Part shown: positions 13,579 through 20,223 of the stretch, piece after piece | Position numbering within the stretch: position 1 is the first letter of the stretch | Layout: each line of letters begins with the position of its first letter | DNA from: a virus | Strand: one strand, 5' to 3' | Length of the DNA stretch: 29,259 nt | Virus record (IMG/VR): IMGVR_UViG_3300044625_001350 | Coordinates: 1-29,259 of that record | Notes under the pieces: generated by a model | Told to the model about the DNA's origin: nothing | What the model saw: only the letters and a program-made list of their open reading frames with translations | Databases searched by the model: none | Translations under genes and position numbers: made by a program

Positions 13579-15507
13579 ATGACCCAAACACCGCTACCGC
13601 TCACGATTTCCCAACTGCCAGACCTGGGCAGCGTCCAGGGCAGCGACCGCTTGGTGTTGGACCGCATCGGCGCGGCGGTAACGGCCGGGGCGTTTGTTGT
13701 TGGGCAAGCGTATCAAATTATCAGCGTAGGCAATACCTCTTTCACGGCAATTGGCGCCGAATCAAATACAGTTGGTGCTTATTTTGTAGCCACTGGTGCG
13801 GGCACTGGCACCGGCACGGCGGGGCCGATCAATACCGGGGATGCGCCGCTGTCGTCGGTGGTGGCGTTAGCGGCAGCAGCCGCCCCTGTGCAGTCGGTTG
13901 CGCTGTCGGTTCCTAGTGGTTGGACTACCAGCAGTACCAACACGGGCGGTGGTGTCACCCTCACACTGGCATTGCCGTCAGGATCCAGCCTGCCGAGCAA
14001 CAGCAGCCAGGCCAACTGGGATACGGCCTACTCAATGCGCGGGCAGTGGACCGGCGGGGCCACGGGGCTTAATGCGGCCACTGGGCGCGCAAGTCTGGAG
14101 CTCGGCTCAGCGGCGCTGGCGGCATCGGGAGATTTTGCCACCTCTGCCCAAGGGGCCCTGGCCGCGACAGCGGTGCAGCCTTCAGGGCTGACCTCAGCAT
14201 TGGCCGCCTACCTGACCGCAGCCAACGCAGCCAGCAGCTATCAGCCTCTCTCCGCAAACCTGACGGCTCTGGCGGCAAACAACGCGGCCTACTACCTGGC
14301 CCGAAGCAACCACAGCGGCACACAGCCCCTGAGCACCATCAGCGGCCTGGGGACCGGGATAGCCAACGCCCTAGCGGTGAACGCCGGCGCTGCGGGGGCC
14401 CCCGTGCTGTTCGACGGGGCAGGGGGCACTCCCTCCAGCCTGGGCCTGTTGAACGCCACTGGGCTCCCCCTGGCGACCGGGGTGTCTGGGCTGCTGTCAA
14501 TCGCCCATGGCGGCACGGGAACGGCCACCCCTGGGCTGGTGGCTGGCACACATGTAACCATCACCGGCACCTGGCCCAACCAAACAATCAACGCCACGGG
14601 CGGCGGCGGCGGTGGTGGCCATGGCACCGTCACCAGTGTTGGGCTGAGCCTGCCGGCCCTGTTCAGTGTTACCGGGTCGCCTGTGACCACGTCGGGCACC
14701 CTGACCGCCACGCTGGCGGCCCAGTCTGCAAACCTGGTGTTAGCCGGTCCCGCGACCGGTACAGCAGCAGCCCCAGCGTTTCGGTCCCTGGTGGCTGACG
14801 ACGTTCCGACGATCCCATCAAGCAAGGTTTCGGGGCTCGGCACCCTGGCTACCCAATCGGGCACATTCAGCGGCACCAGTAGCGGCACCAACACAGGAGA
14901 CCAAGACCTATCGGGGCTGGCGGTCAGAGCCAACAACCTGAGCGACCTGGCCAACGCGGCGACGGCGAGGGGCAACCTAGGCGCTGCTGCGTCTGGCGCG
15001 ATTACTGGATCAGGTTTGACCACGGCGACCAACCGCCTTGTTGGCCGCAGCGCAACAGGCACGGGCCCGTTGGAAGAGTTTGCTCCCCTTGGCCTGGCAT
15101 TCTCCGGCGCCAACCTTGCTACGCTGGCGGACATTTACATAGACCTATCGGATGGGTCCACTCCGTTAACACACTCAACAACTGTAGCCAAAAAACTTAC
15201 GCAGTATCTGCGTACTGCAATGGCGCTCACTGATCTGCCAGTGTTTGCCGTTGCGACAGCTCCAACCGGCGCAGCATTGCAATTTGACATTAAGGTCAAT
15301 GGTACGTCAATTTACGCAACCCTGCCAACAATCGCAGCGGGTTCCACTAATTCCACCGCTAGTCCTGGGACATTTGCTTCGGCATTTGTTACCGCAGGCC
15401 AAGTTATAGCGACGGGTTCTGTAATAGCTTATTTTGTTACTCAAGTTGGGTCAACTGTTGCGGGAGCTGGGCTTTTAGTAATTCTGCCAACTAGGAGGGC
15501 AGGATAA
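13579..15507 (+). CDS. Tail fibre protein
   Basis: A 642-aa Gly/Ala/Ser/Thr-rich fibre. Residues ~36-81 form a compact domain with the pattern G-x-x-Y-x-I-x-x-x-G, TSFTAIGA, N-x-VG-x-x-FVATG-x-G-x-GTGTA, which I associate with fibres of cyanophages and other aquatic phages. The shaft contains repeated fibre elements such as SNHSGTQPLSTISGLGTGIA, LLSIAHGGTGTATPG, KVSGLGTLATQSGTFSG, TSSGTNTGDQDLSGL and NLSDLANAATARGNLGAAAS. A distinct ~140-aa C-terminal domain (from DIYIDLSDGSTPLTHS) is probably the receptor-binding head. It adsorbs the phage to the host surface. Its place between head connectors and tail terminator is unusual. Confidence 0.8.
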   Translation: MTQTPLPLTISQLPDLGSVQGSDRLVLDRIGAAVTAGAFVVGQAYQIISVGNTSFTAIGAESNTVGAYFVATGAGTGTGTAGPINTGDAPLSSVVALAAAAAPVQSVALSVPSGWTTSSTNTGGGVTLTLALPSGSSLPSNSSQANWDTAYSMRGQWTGGATGLNAATGRASLELGSAALAASGDFATSAQGALAATAVQPSGLTSALAAYLTAANAASSYQPLSANLTALAANNAAYYLARSNHSGTQPLSTISGLGTGIANALAVNAGAAGAPVLFDGAGGTPSSLGLLNATGLPLATGVSGLLSIAHGGTGTATPGLVAGTHVTITGTWPNQTINATGGGGGGGHGTVTSVGLSLPALFSVTGSPVTTSGTLTATLAAQSANLVLAGPATGTAAAPAFRSLVADDVPTIPSSKVSGLGTLATQSGTFSGTSSGTNTGDQDLSGLAVRANNLSDLANAATARGNLGAAASGAITGSGLTTATNRLVGRSATGTGPLEEFAPLGLAFSGANLATLADIYIDLSDGSTPLTHSTTVAKKLTQYLRTAMALTDLPVFAVATAPTGAALQFDIKVNGTSIYATLPTIAAGSTNSTASPGTFASAFVTAGQVIATGSVIAYFVTQVGSTVAGAGLLVILPTRRAG

Positions 15508-15509
15508 AA

Positions 15510-16379
15510 ATGCAGTATTGGGGCGATTCGTTTACTACCTTTCCACCCCCGGCTGGCCCTGGTGGCGTAGTTGCCACAGGCGGCACCACCCAGGACATAA
15601 ATGTAGGCGGGATAAATTACCGCGTCCATACCGTTAATTCTTCGCAAACAATAAATATAATCAGCGGCGGCACGATTGAATACCTGCTGGTTCCCGCAGG
15701 TGGCGGTGGCAATGGCGGGGACAATTCAGAAGGCGGCGGCGGCGGTGGCGGTGGCGGTAGACCGCTAGAGGGTTCGCTGGCTGTTGCTGCGGGCTTGTAC
15801 CCTGTGACTATCGGCCTCGGCGGGCTAGGGGGAGCTGACCAATCTCGAACCGCTGCACAACGGGCGGGCGGCAATTCATCTGCATTCGGATTAACGGCAA
15901 TCGGCGGTGGCGGCGGCGCCAGGTTCACAGGCACAGCTGCCCCGTTTGTTGGTGGCAGCGGCGGCAACGGCGGTGGCGGGTTCCGGTCTGGTGCCGCTGG
16001 TGGGGCGTCAACCGCAGGGGGATTTTCCGGCGGTGCCGCTGGCGCTACCGCGACAGCGGGCGGAGGTGGCGGCGGCGGCGGCAGCGGAGCCGGGGGCAAT
16101 GGGGTAGCCAGCGGAGTTGGAGGGACTGGCGGCATCGGTTTCGAGTCATCGATCACCGGCACGGCGCAGAGATATTGCGGTGGCGGCGGTGGCGGCAACC
16201 AGACAGGCGCCACCGGGCCTGCCGGCGGCCTTGGCGGCGGCGGCAACGGCGGAGCGCAGAGCGGCGCTGGCCAGGCCGGGGCCGCCAATTCAGGCGGCGG
16301 CGGTGGTGGCGGCGGCCGAGGCGGCGGCGTCGGCGCTGCCGGCGCTGATGGCAGGCTAATTTTTCGCTATCAAATCTGA
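15510..16379 (+). CDS. Glycine-rich phage fibre/adhesin protein
   Basis: A 289-aa protein, mostly glycine in the middle. The N-terminal ~45 residues are ordinary (MQYWGDSFTTFPPPAGPGGV). Then comes the signature of phage glycine-rich domains: IEYLLVPAGGGGNGG, a Gly run, GLYPVTIGLGGLGG, NSSAFGLTAIGGGGG. Long GGNGG/GGGG tracts continue to a short C-terminal strand DGRLIFRYQI. Such domains form polyglycine-helix sandwiches at fibre tips and vary quickly. GGC/GGT triplet repeats in the DNA (e.g. 15734-15763, 16065-16083) offer slippage sites. It follows the fibre gene by 2 nt and is probably its tip or partner. The long Pro-rich reading frame on the other strand is a shadow. Confidence 0.75.
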   Translation: MQYWGDSFTTFPPPAGPGGVVATGGTTQDINVGGINYRVHTVNSSQTINIISGGTIEYLLVPAGGGGNGGDNSEGGGGGGGGGRPLEGSLAVAAGLYPVTIGLGGLGGADQSRTAAQRAGGNSSAFGLTAIGGGGGARFTGTAAPFVGGSGGNGGGGFRSGAAGGASTAGGFSGGAAGATATAGGGGGGGGSGAGGNGVASGVGGTGGIGFESSITGTAQRYCGGGGGGNQTGATGPAGGLGGGGNGGAQSGAGQAGAANSGGGGGGGGRGGGVGAAGADGRLIFRYQI

Positions 16380-16384
16380 ACCCC

Positions 16385-16972
16385 ATGAATTATTTACTTC
16401 TCAACCGCGCCACCAACGTCCTAACTGCATGGCCCCGTGGCGACAGCCAGCCGGTTATTGGACTAGACCGCAATGCCTACCATGTAGTGGAGGCGATTCA
16501 GGAGCCCGAGCCCACTGGGTTCAACCCTGCGACGCACGGCGCGCAACCACTGGCGCCAGTGGTCAGCATCACAGATGTTGATGCCGATGTGAACGGCACC
16601 GTGACCTATGGGTGGGAGGTGGTTGAGCTGCCCCCAGGGCCAGAACCTGGGCCAGACTGGCCAGGATTCCGGCAGGCGATTTTGACCGAGAACGGGTACG
16701 TGGCCGCAATGGCAGCAGCCCTGGATTCTGAAAACGATTCCGCACGCCTTGCAGTGACGTTTTCCCATTCTCGGCTGGATCGCTTCCAGGATAGGGGAGA
16801 TTTTGCCGAATATTTACAGGGCTTAGTTCTAATCGTTTCGGTACAGCCCGAGCAAGAGAAAGGGCCTTTAATTCAGGAATTTCTAGATTTGGCCGTGCGG
16901 TGCAATCTACCAACGGCATTTATAACTGCTTTGAATGGGGCTATAATCGCCATGACTCCGCCTCCCGCCTAA
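16385..16972 (+). CDS. Hypothetical protein, possible tail-fibre assembly factor
   Basis: A 195-aa protein. The N-terminal half (MNYLLLNRATNVLTAWPRGD, then TGFNPATHGAQPLAPVVSI and GWEVVELPPGPEPGPDWPG) resembles the small beta domain of fibre-assembly or fibre-cap proteins that follow fibre genes. The C-terminal half is a helical domain (FRQAILTENGYVAAMAAALD, then LDRFQDRGDFAEYLQGLVLI). No signal peptide or membrane helix is seen. It sits 5 nt after the Gly-rich fibre gene, fitting a chaperone for that fibre. The family call is tentative. Confidence 0.45.
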   Translation: MNYLLLNRATNVLTAWPRGDSQPVIGLDRNAYHVVEAIQEPEPTGFNPATHGAQPLAPVVSITDVDADVNGTVTYGWEVVELPPGPEPGPDWPGFRQAILTENGYVAAMAAALDSENDSARLAVTFSHSRLDRFQDRGDFAEYLQGLVLIVSVQPEQEKGPLIQEFLDLAVRCNLPTAFITALNGAIIAMTPPPA

Positions 16973-16974
16973 CC

Positions 16975-17097
16975 ATGGATCTATGGGATGTTGTCGCCAT
17001 GACGGCGCTGCACCTGGTGTTGTTTCTGCCGGCGTGGTGGTTGCTGACTGCGGATCCCGCTATGCGCCGCTGGCTGGTTGAGAGGCTGAAGCCGTGA
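16975..17097 (+). CDS. Small single-helix membrane protein
   Basis: A 40-aa protein (start MDLWDVVAMTALHLVLFLPA, end RRWLVERLKP). Residues ~5-24 form one hydrophobic helix, followed by a positively charged tail, suggesting an inner-membrane miniprotein with the basic end in the cytoplasm. It begins 2 nt after the preceding stop, and its TGA overlaps the GTG of the coiled-coil/membrane protein gene (GTGA). It could be a holin or antiholin component, or a membrane partner of the nearby peroxidase; the sequence does not decide. The frame is open upstream to 16900, but ATG 16975 fits the spacing best. Confidence 0.55.
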   Translation: MDLWDVVAMTALHLVLFLPAWWLLTADPAMRRWLVERLKP

Positions 17098-17582
17098 ACG
17101 ACCAATCAGCAATGCAGCCAGGAGGGCAGAGCGAAGTAGCTGCAGTCCTTGGCATGATGGCAACGGCGTGCAGTCGCTTGGCCAGTGTCGAAGGTAAGTT
17201 GGAGAATGTTCCGTTAATGCAGCGAGATCTTGGGTCTTTAGTAAGGGGGCAAGAGAAAATGGAAACCACTGTCGAAAGAATAGAGCAGGCTCAGCGAGAT
17301 GCACAAACACAATTTGAGAAACAATTTCAATTACAGCAACTTCAGATTCAAGCAACTCAGATAAAGCTAGAAAGTTATGAGGCTACTGCTAAAAAAGTTG
17401 CGGATCTAGAAAAGCTGTATGGCGAATTGGATAAAAAAGTATTCGCTTACGCTTTGCTGGCTGCTGCTGTGGGCGCGGTTGTAAGCACTCTGTTTACCGG
17501 CTTGCCCGCTTGGCTTGAACGCCATCCATTGCAGAAGGCCAGCTTTATGATGTCTTCGGCACTGGTGAGGGGCCCGGGCTAA
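17094..17582 (+). CDS. Coiled-coil membrane protein, XhlA/holin-like topology
   Basis: A 162-aa protein with a GTG start coupled to the previous gene. Residues ~25-115 are a long charged coiled-coil helix (SLVRGQEKMETTVERIEQAQ, FEKQFQLQQLQIQATQIKLE, VADLEKLYGELDKKV). A transmembrane segment follows at ~117-137 (FAYALLAAAVGAVVSTLFTG), then a short tail. The order coiled coil then C-terminal membrane anchor is that of XhlA-type phage membrane proteins, which work with holins. Its TAA shares one base with the ATG of the cyclooxygenase-like gene, so the two are translationally coupled. No endolysin is adjacent, so a lysis role is only a possibility. Confidence 0.6.
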   Translation: MNDQSAMQPGGQSEVAAVLGMMATACSRLASVEGKLENVPLMQRDLGSLVRGQEKMETTVERIEQAQRDAQTQFEKQFQLQQLQIQATQIKLESYEATAKKVADLEKLYGELDKKVFAYALLAAAVGAVVSTLFTGLPAWLERHPLQKASFMMSSALVRGPG

Positions 17583-19270
17583 TGCTCCTGCCAGCCCTGA
17601 TGCGGTCCCGATTGTTGCGAAGGGTCCTTGTGTGGGCATCATCAATCCCCTGGCTCGGAAAACATGTAAACCGACTTCTCACCAATCTGATCGCTAACTC
17701 CACCACGCCTCGGCCCAGACCATTCAGCCTGTGGTCTCCTGTGGCAGTTGCAACAGGTGGCCCCAGTGGTCCGATTTCCGATTACACATCCTGGCCTGCC
17801 CTGACGGATCGTCAGTTTTCTGCGCGTCATTTGCCTCCTGCCAGTAAAAGCAACATTGCGGCGCTCCCTGATGATGCCCCAAGCGGGCAAGGTGGTTGGG
17901 GCCCGGTTACATCCCTGTTCGCCAGGGGCGAGGTGATGCAGGCGGATCGATCATCTGTTCTGTTCATGTTTTTTGCGCAATGGTTTACCGACAGTGTGCT
18001 CCGCACCGACCCTGACGACCGACGCAAGAACACCTCCAACCATGATGTTGATCTCTGCCAGATATATGGGCTGTATGAGCACCAAGCCCGGTGTCTACGG
18101 AGTCACTCTGGAGGACGCTTAAGCTCTCAGATCATTAATGGGGAGGAATATCCTGATTATCTAGGCGAGCGAAACGAGGCAGGCGAATGGCAGGTAAAGG
18201 CTAAATATAGCTGTTTGGATTCTGAAGGGCGGGTGATCCCCTCACAGGGGCTTTACCCCCATGGCAATACCGAATGGGTAAAGGCAGCCCTAGACAAGAG
18301 TTTCCCCCCTGGCACGCTGACGCCAGAGCAGCGTGATGCAAGGCTTGACAGGCTCTATGCAACCGGACTGGAGAGGGGCAATTCATCGGTAGGGTATGTG
18401 GCCCTGAGCACCATTTTCTTGCGGGAGCACAACCGCATTTGCCAGGAGCTAAGCAGCATTCCAGGGCTTGACTGGAAGGACGATGACGAACGCCTGTTTC
18501 AAACAGCGCGAATGATAAATACCTGCTTACTGCTAAAGCTAACTATTGAAGACTACATCAATCATATAGCCGGAGATTCATTATTTCGGTTTGATCCCAG
18601 CTTTGCAGAAAGTCAGCCCTGGTATCGCGCCAACTGGATGGCCCTCGAATTTAACCTGCTCTATCGCTGGCATGGCCTTGTTCCAGATCATTTGATTGTA
18701 AATAATGCAATCGTAAAACATTCATTTTATCGCTGGAACAATGAACTGCTGGAGGCGCAAGGCTTGGCTAGCATTATCGGCAACGCCTCAGCCCAGGTCG
18801 CTGGACGTATCAGCCTAGGGAACAACCCTGATTTCCTAATGGGAGCAGAATCTCAGACAATTAAGATGGGTAGAGACTTTAGGCTACAGGGCTACAATAA
18901 ATACCGCCAAAACTTTGGCCTTGCCAAGCTACGGGACTTTACAGAGCTTACCAAGGATAACGGCTTACGTCAAAAACTGGAAACCCTCTACGGAGATATT
19001 GACAGGCTAGAGCTAGTGGTGGGCCTGTTTGCCGAAGATCCCCAGCCTGGCGCTTTGTTCGGATCGTTAATGCTGATCATGGTGGCCCATGACGCCTTCA
19101 CGCAGATTTATACCAATCCGCTGCTTTCAAAAGCTATCTATACAGCCGAAACCCTTACCGCCTATGGGCTAGAGCTAATCGACACAACATCAAGCATTGC
19201 CGGCCTAGTGCGCCGCAACGTGCCTGGGGGATTATCGCAGAAGGTTGCGCTATCATTTCCCCATCATTAG
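17582..19270 (+). CDS. Cyclooxygenase-like haem peroxidase (animal haem peroxidase superfamily)
   Basis: A 562-aa protein whose whole catalytic domain follows vertebrate prostaglandin H synthase. Matches include SWPALTDRQFSARHLPP, LFMFFAQWFTDSVLRTD, NTSNHDVDLCQIYG, FLREHNRICQEL, ERLFQTARMINT, IEDYINHIAG, ALEFNLLYRWHGLVPDH, QVAGRISLGNNP, YGDIDRLELVVGLF and GALFGSLMLIM. By this alignment Tyr361 is the cyclooxygenase Tyr385, His364 the proximal haem His388, Gln133 the distal Gln203, and Ser537/538 lies near Ser530; the distal His207 position is Asp137. The N-terminal ~40 residues are amphipathic and basic (RSRLLRRVLVWASSIPWLGK), like the membrane-binding helices; there is no EGF domain or signal peptide. 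Family members oxygenate fatty acids with a haem tyrosyl radical. The start shares one base with the upstream stop, inside a phage operon. Confidence 0.93.
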   Translation: MLLPALMRSRLLRRVLVWASSIPWLGKHVNRLLTNLIANSTTPRPRPFSLWSPVAVATGGPSGPISDYTSWPALTDRQFSARHLPPASKSNIAALPDDAPSGQGGWGPVTSLFARGEVMQADRSSVLFMFFAQWFTDSVLRTDPDDRRKNTSNHDVDLCQIYGLYEHQARCLRSHSGGRLSSQIINGEEYPDYLGERNEAGEWQVKAKYSCLDSEGRVIPSQGLYPHGNTEWVKAALDKSFPPGTLTPEQRDARLDRLYATGLERGNSSVGYVALSTIFLREHNRICQELSSIPGLDWKDDDERLFQTARMINTCLLLKLTIEDYINHIAGDSLFRFDPSFAESQPWYRANWMALEFNLLYRWHGLVPDHLIVNNAIVKHSFYRWNNELLEAQGLASIIGNASAQVAGRISLGNNPDFLMGAESQTIKMGRDFRLQGYNKYRQNFGLAKLRDFTELTKDNGLRQKLETLYGDIDRLELVVGLFAEDPQPGALFGSLMLIMVAHDAFTQIYTNPLLSKAIYTAETLTAYGLELIDTTSSIAGLVRRNVPGGLSQKVALSFPHH

Positions 19271-19283
19271 CGAGGGGGAGAGG

Positions 19284-19508
19284 ATGAACTGGTTTACCGC
19301 CCTGCTGATTGTCGGCTACATCGGGGTCTGTGAGGCCAGGGTGCCGAGCCCATTCCAGGCCTGCGAGAGCCGCTGGAACTGGGCCCTAGGCGTGCTGGTG
19401 CCGAGCCCTATCCAGGGGGCCATCCCTGCGGTGAGCAACCTGCTGCGCGGCCGGCGGCGACATGACGCCCATGCCGAGCCCCAACAGGACCGCACTCCCA
19501 ACCCATGA
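19284..19508 (+). CDS. Small membrane protein of unknown function
   Basis: A 74-aa protein (start MNWFTALLIVGYIGVCEARV). A strong GGGGGAGAGG ribosome-binding stretch precedes ATG 19284, which is therefore preferred over the in-frame ATG at 19245 inside the peroxidase gene. Residues 3-17 form a hydrophobic helix or signal-like segment; a second weaker hydrophobic stretch (WNWALGVLVPSPIQGAIPAV) and a basic, polar tail follow. The motif VPSP-(F/I)-Q occurs twice. It overlaps the tail-terminator ATG by 4 nt. It may be a membrane partner of the peroxidase, a lysis component, or a small tail-region protein; none can be chosen from sequence. Confidence 0.5.
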   Translation: MNWFTALLIVGYIGVCEARVPSPFQACESRWNWALGVLVPSPIQGAIPAVSNLLRGRRRHDAHAEPQQDRTPNP

Positions 19509-19984
19509 CCCTCCCCATCGACGCGCAAATCATGGATGCCCTGGCCGATCTGCTGCAGGGCGCAGCGGCCACCGAGGACCGGAGCGATATTGCTGGGGTC
19601 GGGCTGTTGATGCTTGACCCCAGCCGCGTGGCGACTGAAGGCGATGGCGTGGTGGTTCGATTGGAGCAGGGCGACCCAGGCGAGGGCATGGCCAGGGACC
19701 AGATCGCTGACACCTGCCGGGTGCAAACAACGCTGCCGATCATGGTCACGATCTACATGCCCAGGAAACCAGGCGATCCGCCCAACTGGCGTTTACTGGG
19801 CCCGTTCTACGCCGAGGTGCATCGCCGGATCATGGCCACCCCTCGCACGCTGGGGGGGCTGTGCCAGGGCATCCAGTCAAGCGGCCGGCAGTTTCCGGAG
19901 CCTGACTCACAAGCGTGTTGGCTGAGGTTGCTTTATGCTGTCACTTACAAGACTGCAGAGTCTGATGTGACTTTGATCAGATGA
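19505..19984 (+). CDS. Tail terminator/minor tail protein U-like (putative)
   Basis: A 159-aa protein (start MTLPIDAQIMDALADLLQGA). An N-terminal helix is followed by a beta segment (VATEGDGVVVRLEQGD), then TTLPIMVTIYMPRKPGDPPN, AEVHRRIMATPRTLGG and a C-terminal strand SQACWLRLLYAVTYKTAESD. This helix-strand-strand-helix-strand plan and the place directly before the tail-tube gene fit tail terminators such as lambda gpU, which cap the tube and join it to the head. ATGA overlaps occur at both ends. The assignment is by order and overall pattern. Confidence 0.65.
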   Translation: MTLPIDAQIMDALADLLQGAAATEDRSDIAGVGLLMLDPSRVATEGDGVVVRLEQGDPGEGMARDQIADTCRVQTTLPIMVTIYMPRKPGDPPNWRLLGPFYAEVHRRIMATPRTLGGLCQGIQSSGRQFPEPDSQACWLRLLYAVTYKTAESDVTLIR

Positions 19985-20223
19985 GCACTGAAGACCCCAC
20001 GCCTCCCCCACTTCCCCAAGGGGCCGGCCAGTTCACCTGGAAGCCGGGTCAGGCCGACTGGCAGGAAGTTGCGCCCCCTGTCGACGTAGAGCCCCCTGCT
20101 ACCGACCAACTAGCCCCTCAACCATCACCCCCCGAGGATTCGACCGATGCCCTACCGCGACCAAATCTTCCTGCTGGGCCCCGAAACAACCAGCGGCACA
20201 GCGGTAACGCTGACCGGGGCTAA
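19981..20223 (+). CDS. Small proline-rich protein overlapping tail-tube start
   Basis: An 80-aa frame starting with an ATGA overlap on the tail terminator. The first ~57 residues (start MSTEDPTPPPLPQGAGQFTW, then KPGQADWQEVAPPVDVEPP) have plausible protein character, with a Trp-containing motif between Pro-rich segments. The last 25 codons (20147-20223) overlap the tail-tube gene in another frame and read like shadow sequence. It could be a disordered tail-assembly adaptor. A 166-nt gap between terminator and tube would otherwise be empty in this packed operon, which supports it being translated. Function unknown. Confidence 0.5.
   Translation: MSTEDPTPPPLPQGAGQFTWKPGQADWQEVAPPVDVEPPATDQLAPQPSPPEDSTDALPRPNLPAGPRNNQRHSGNADRG

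Noticed and set aside
14292-15134. 280-aa minus-strand reading frame
   Set aside because: Lies opposite the repetitive fibre gene; composition and low-complexity pattern are those of a shadow frame.
15617-16288. 223-aa Pro-rich reading frame on the minus strand
   Set aside because: It is the complement of the Gly-rich fibre gene (GGC/GGT gives GCC/ACC and CCx codons); low complexity and no start context.
13579-16379. Diversity-generating retroelement target in the fibre genes
   Set aside because: No reverse transcriptase gene and no template/variable repeat pair was seen in the window.
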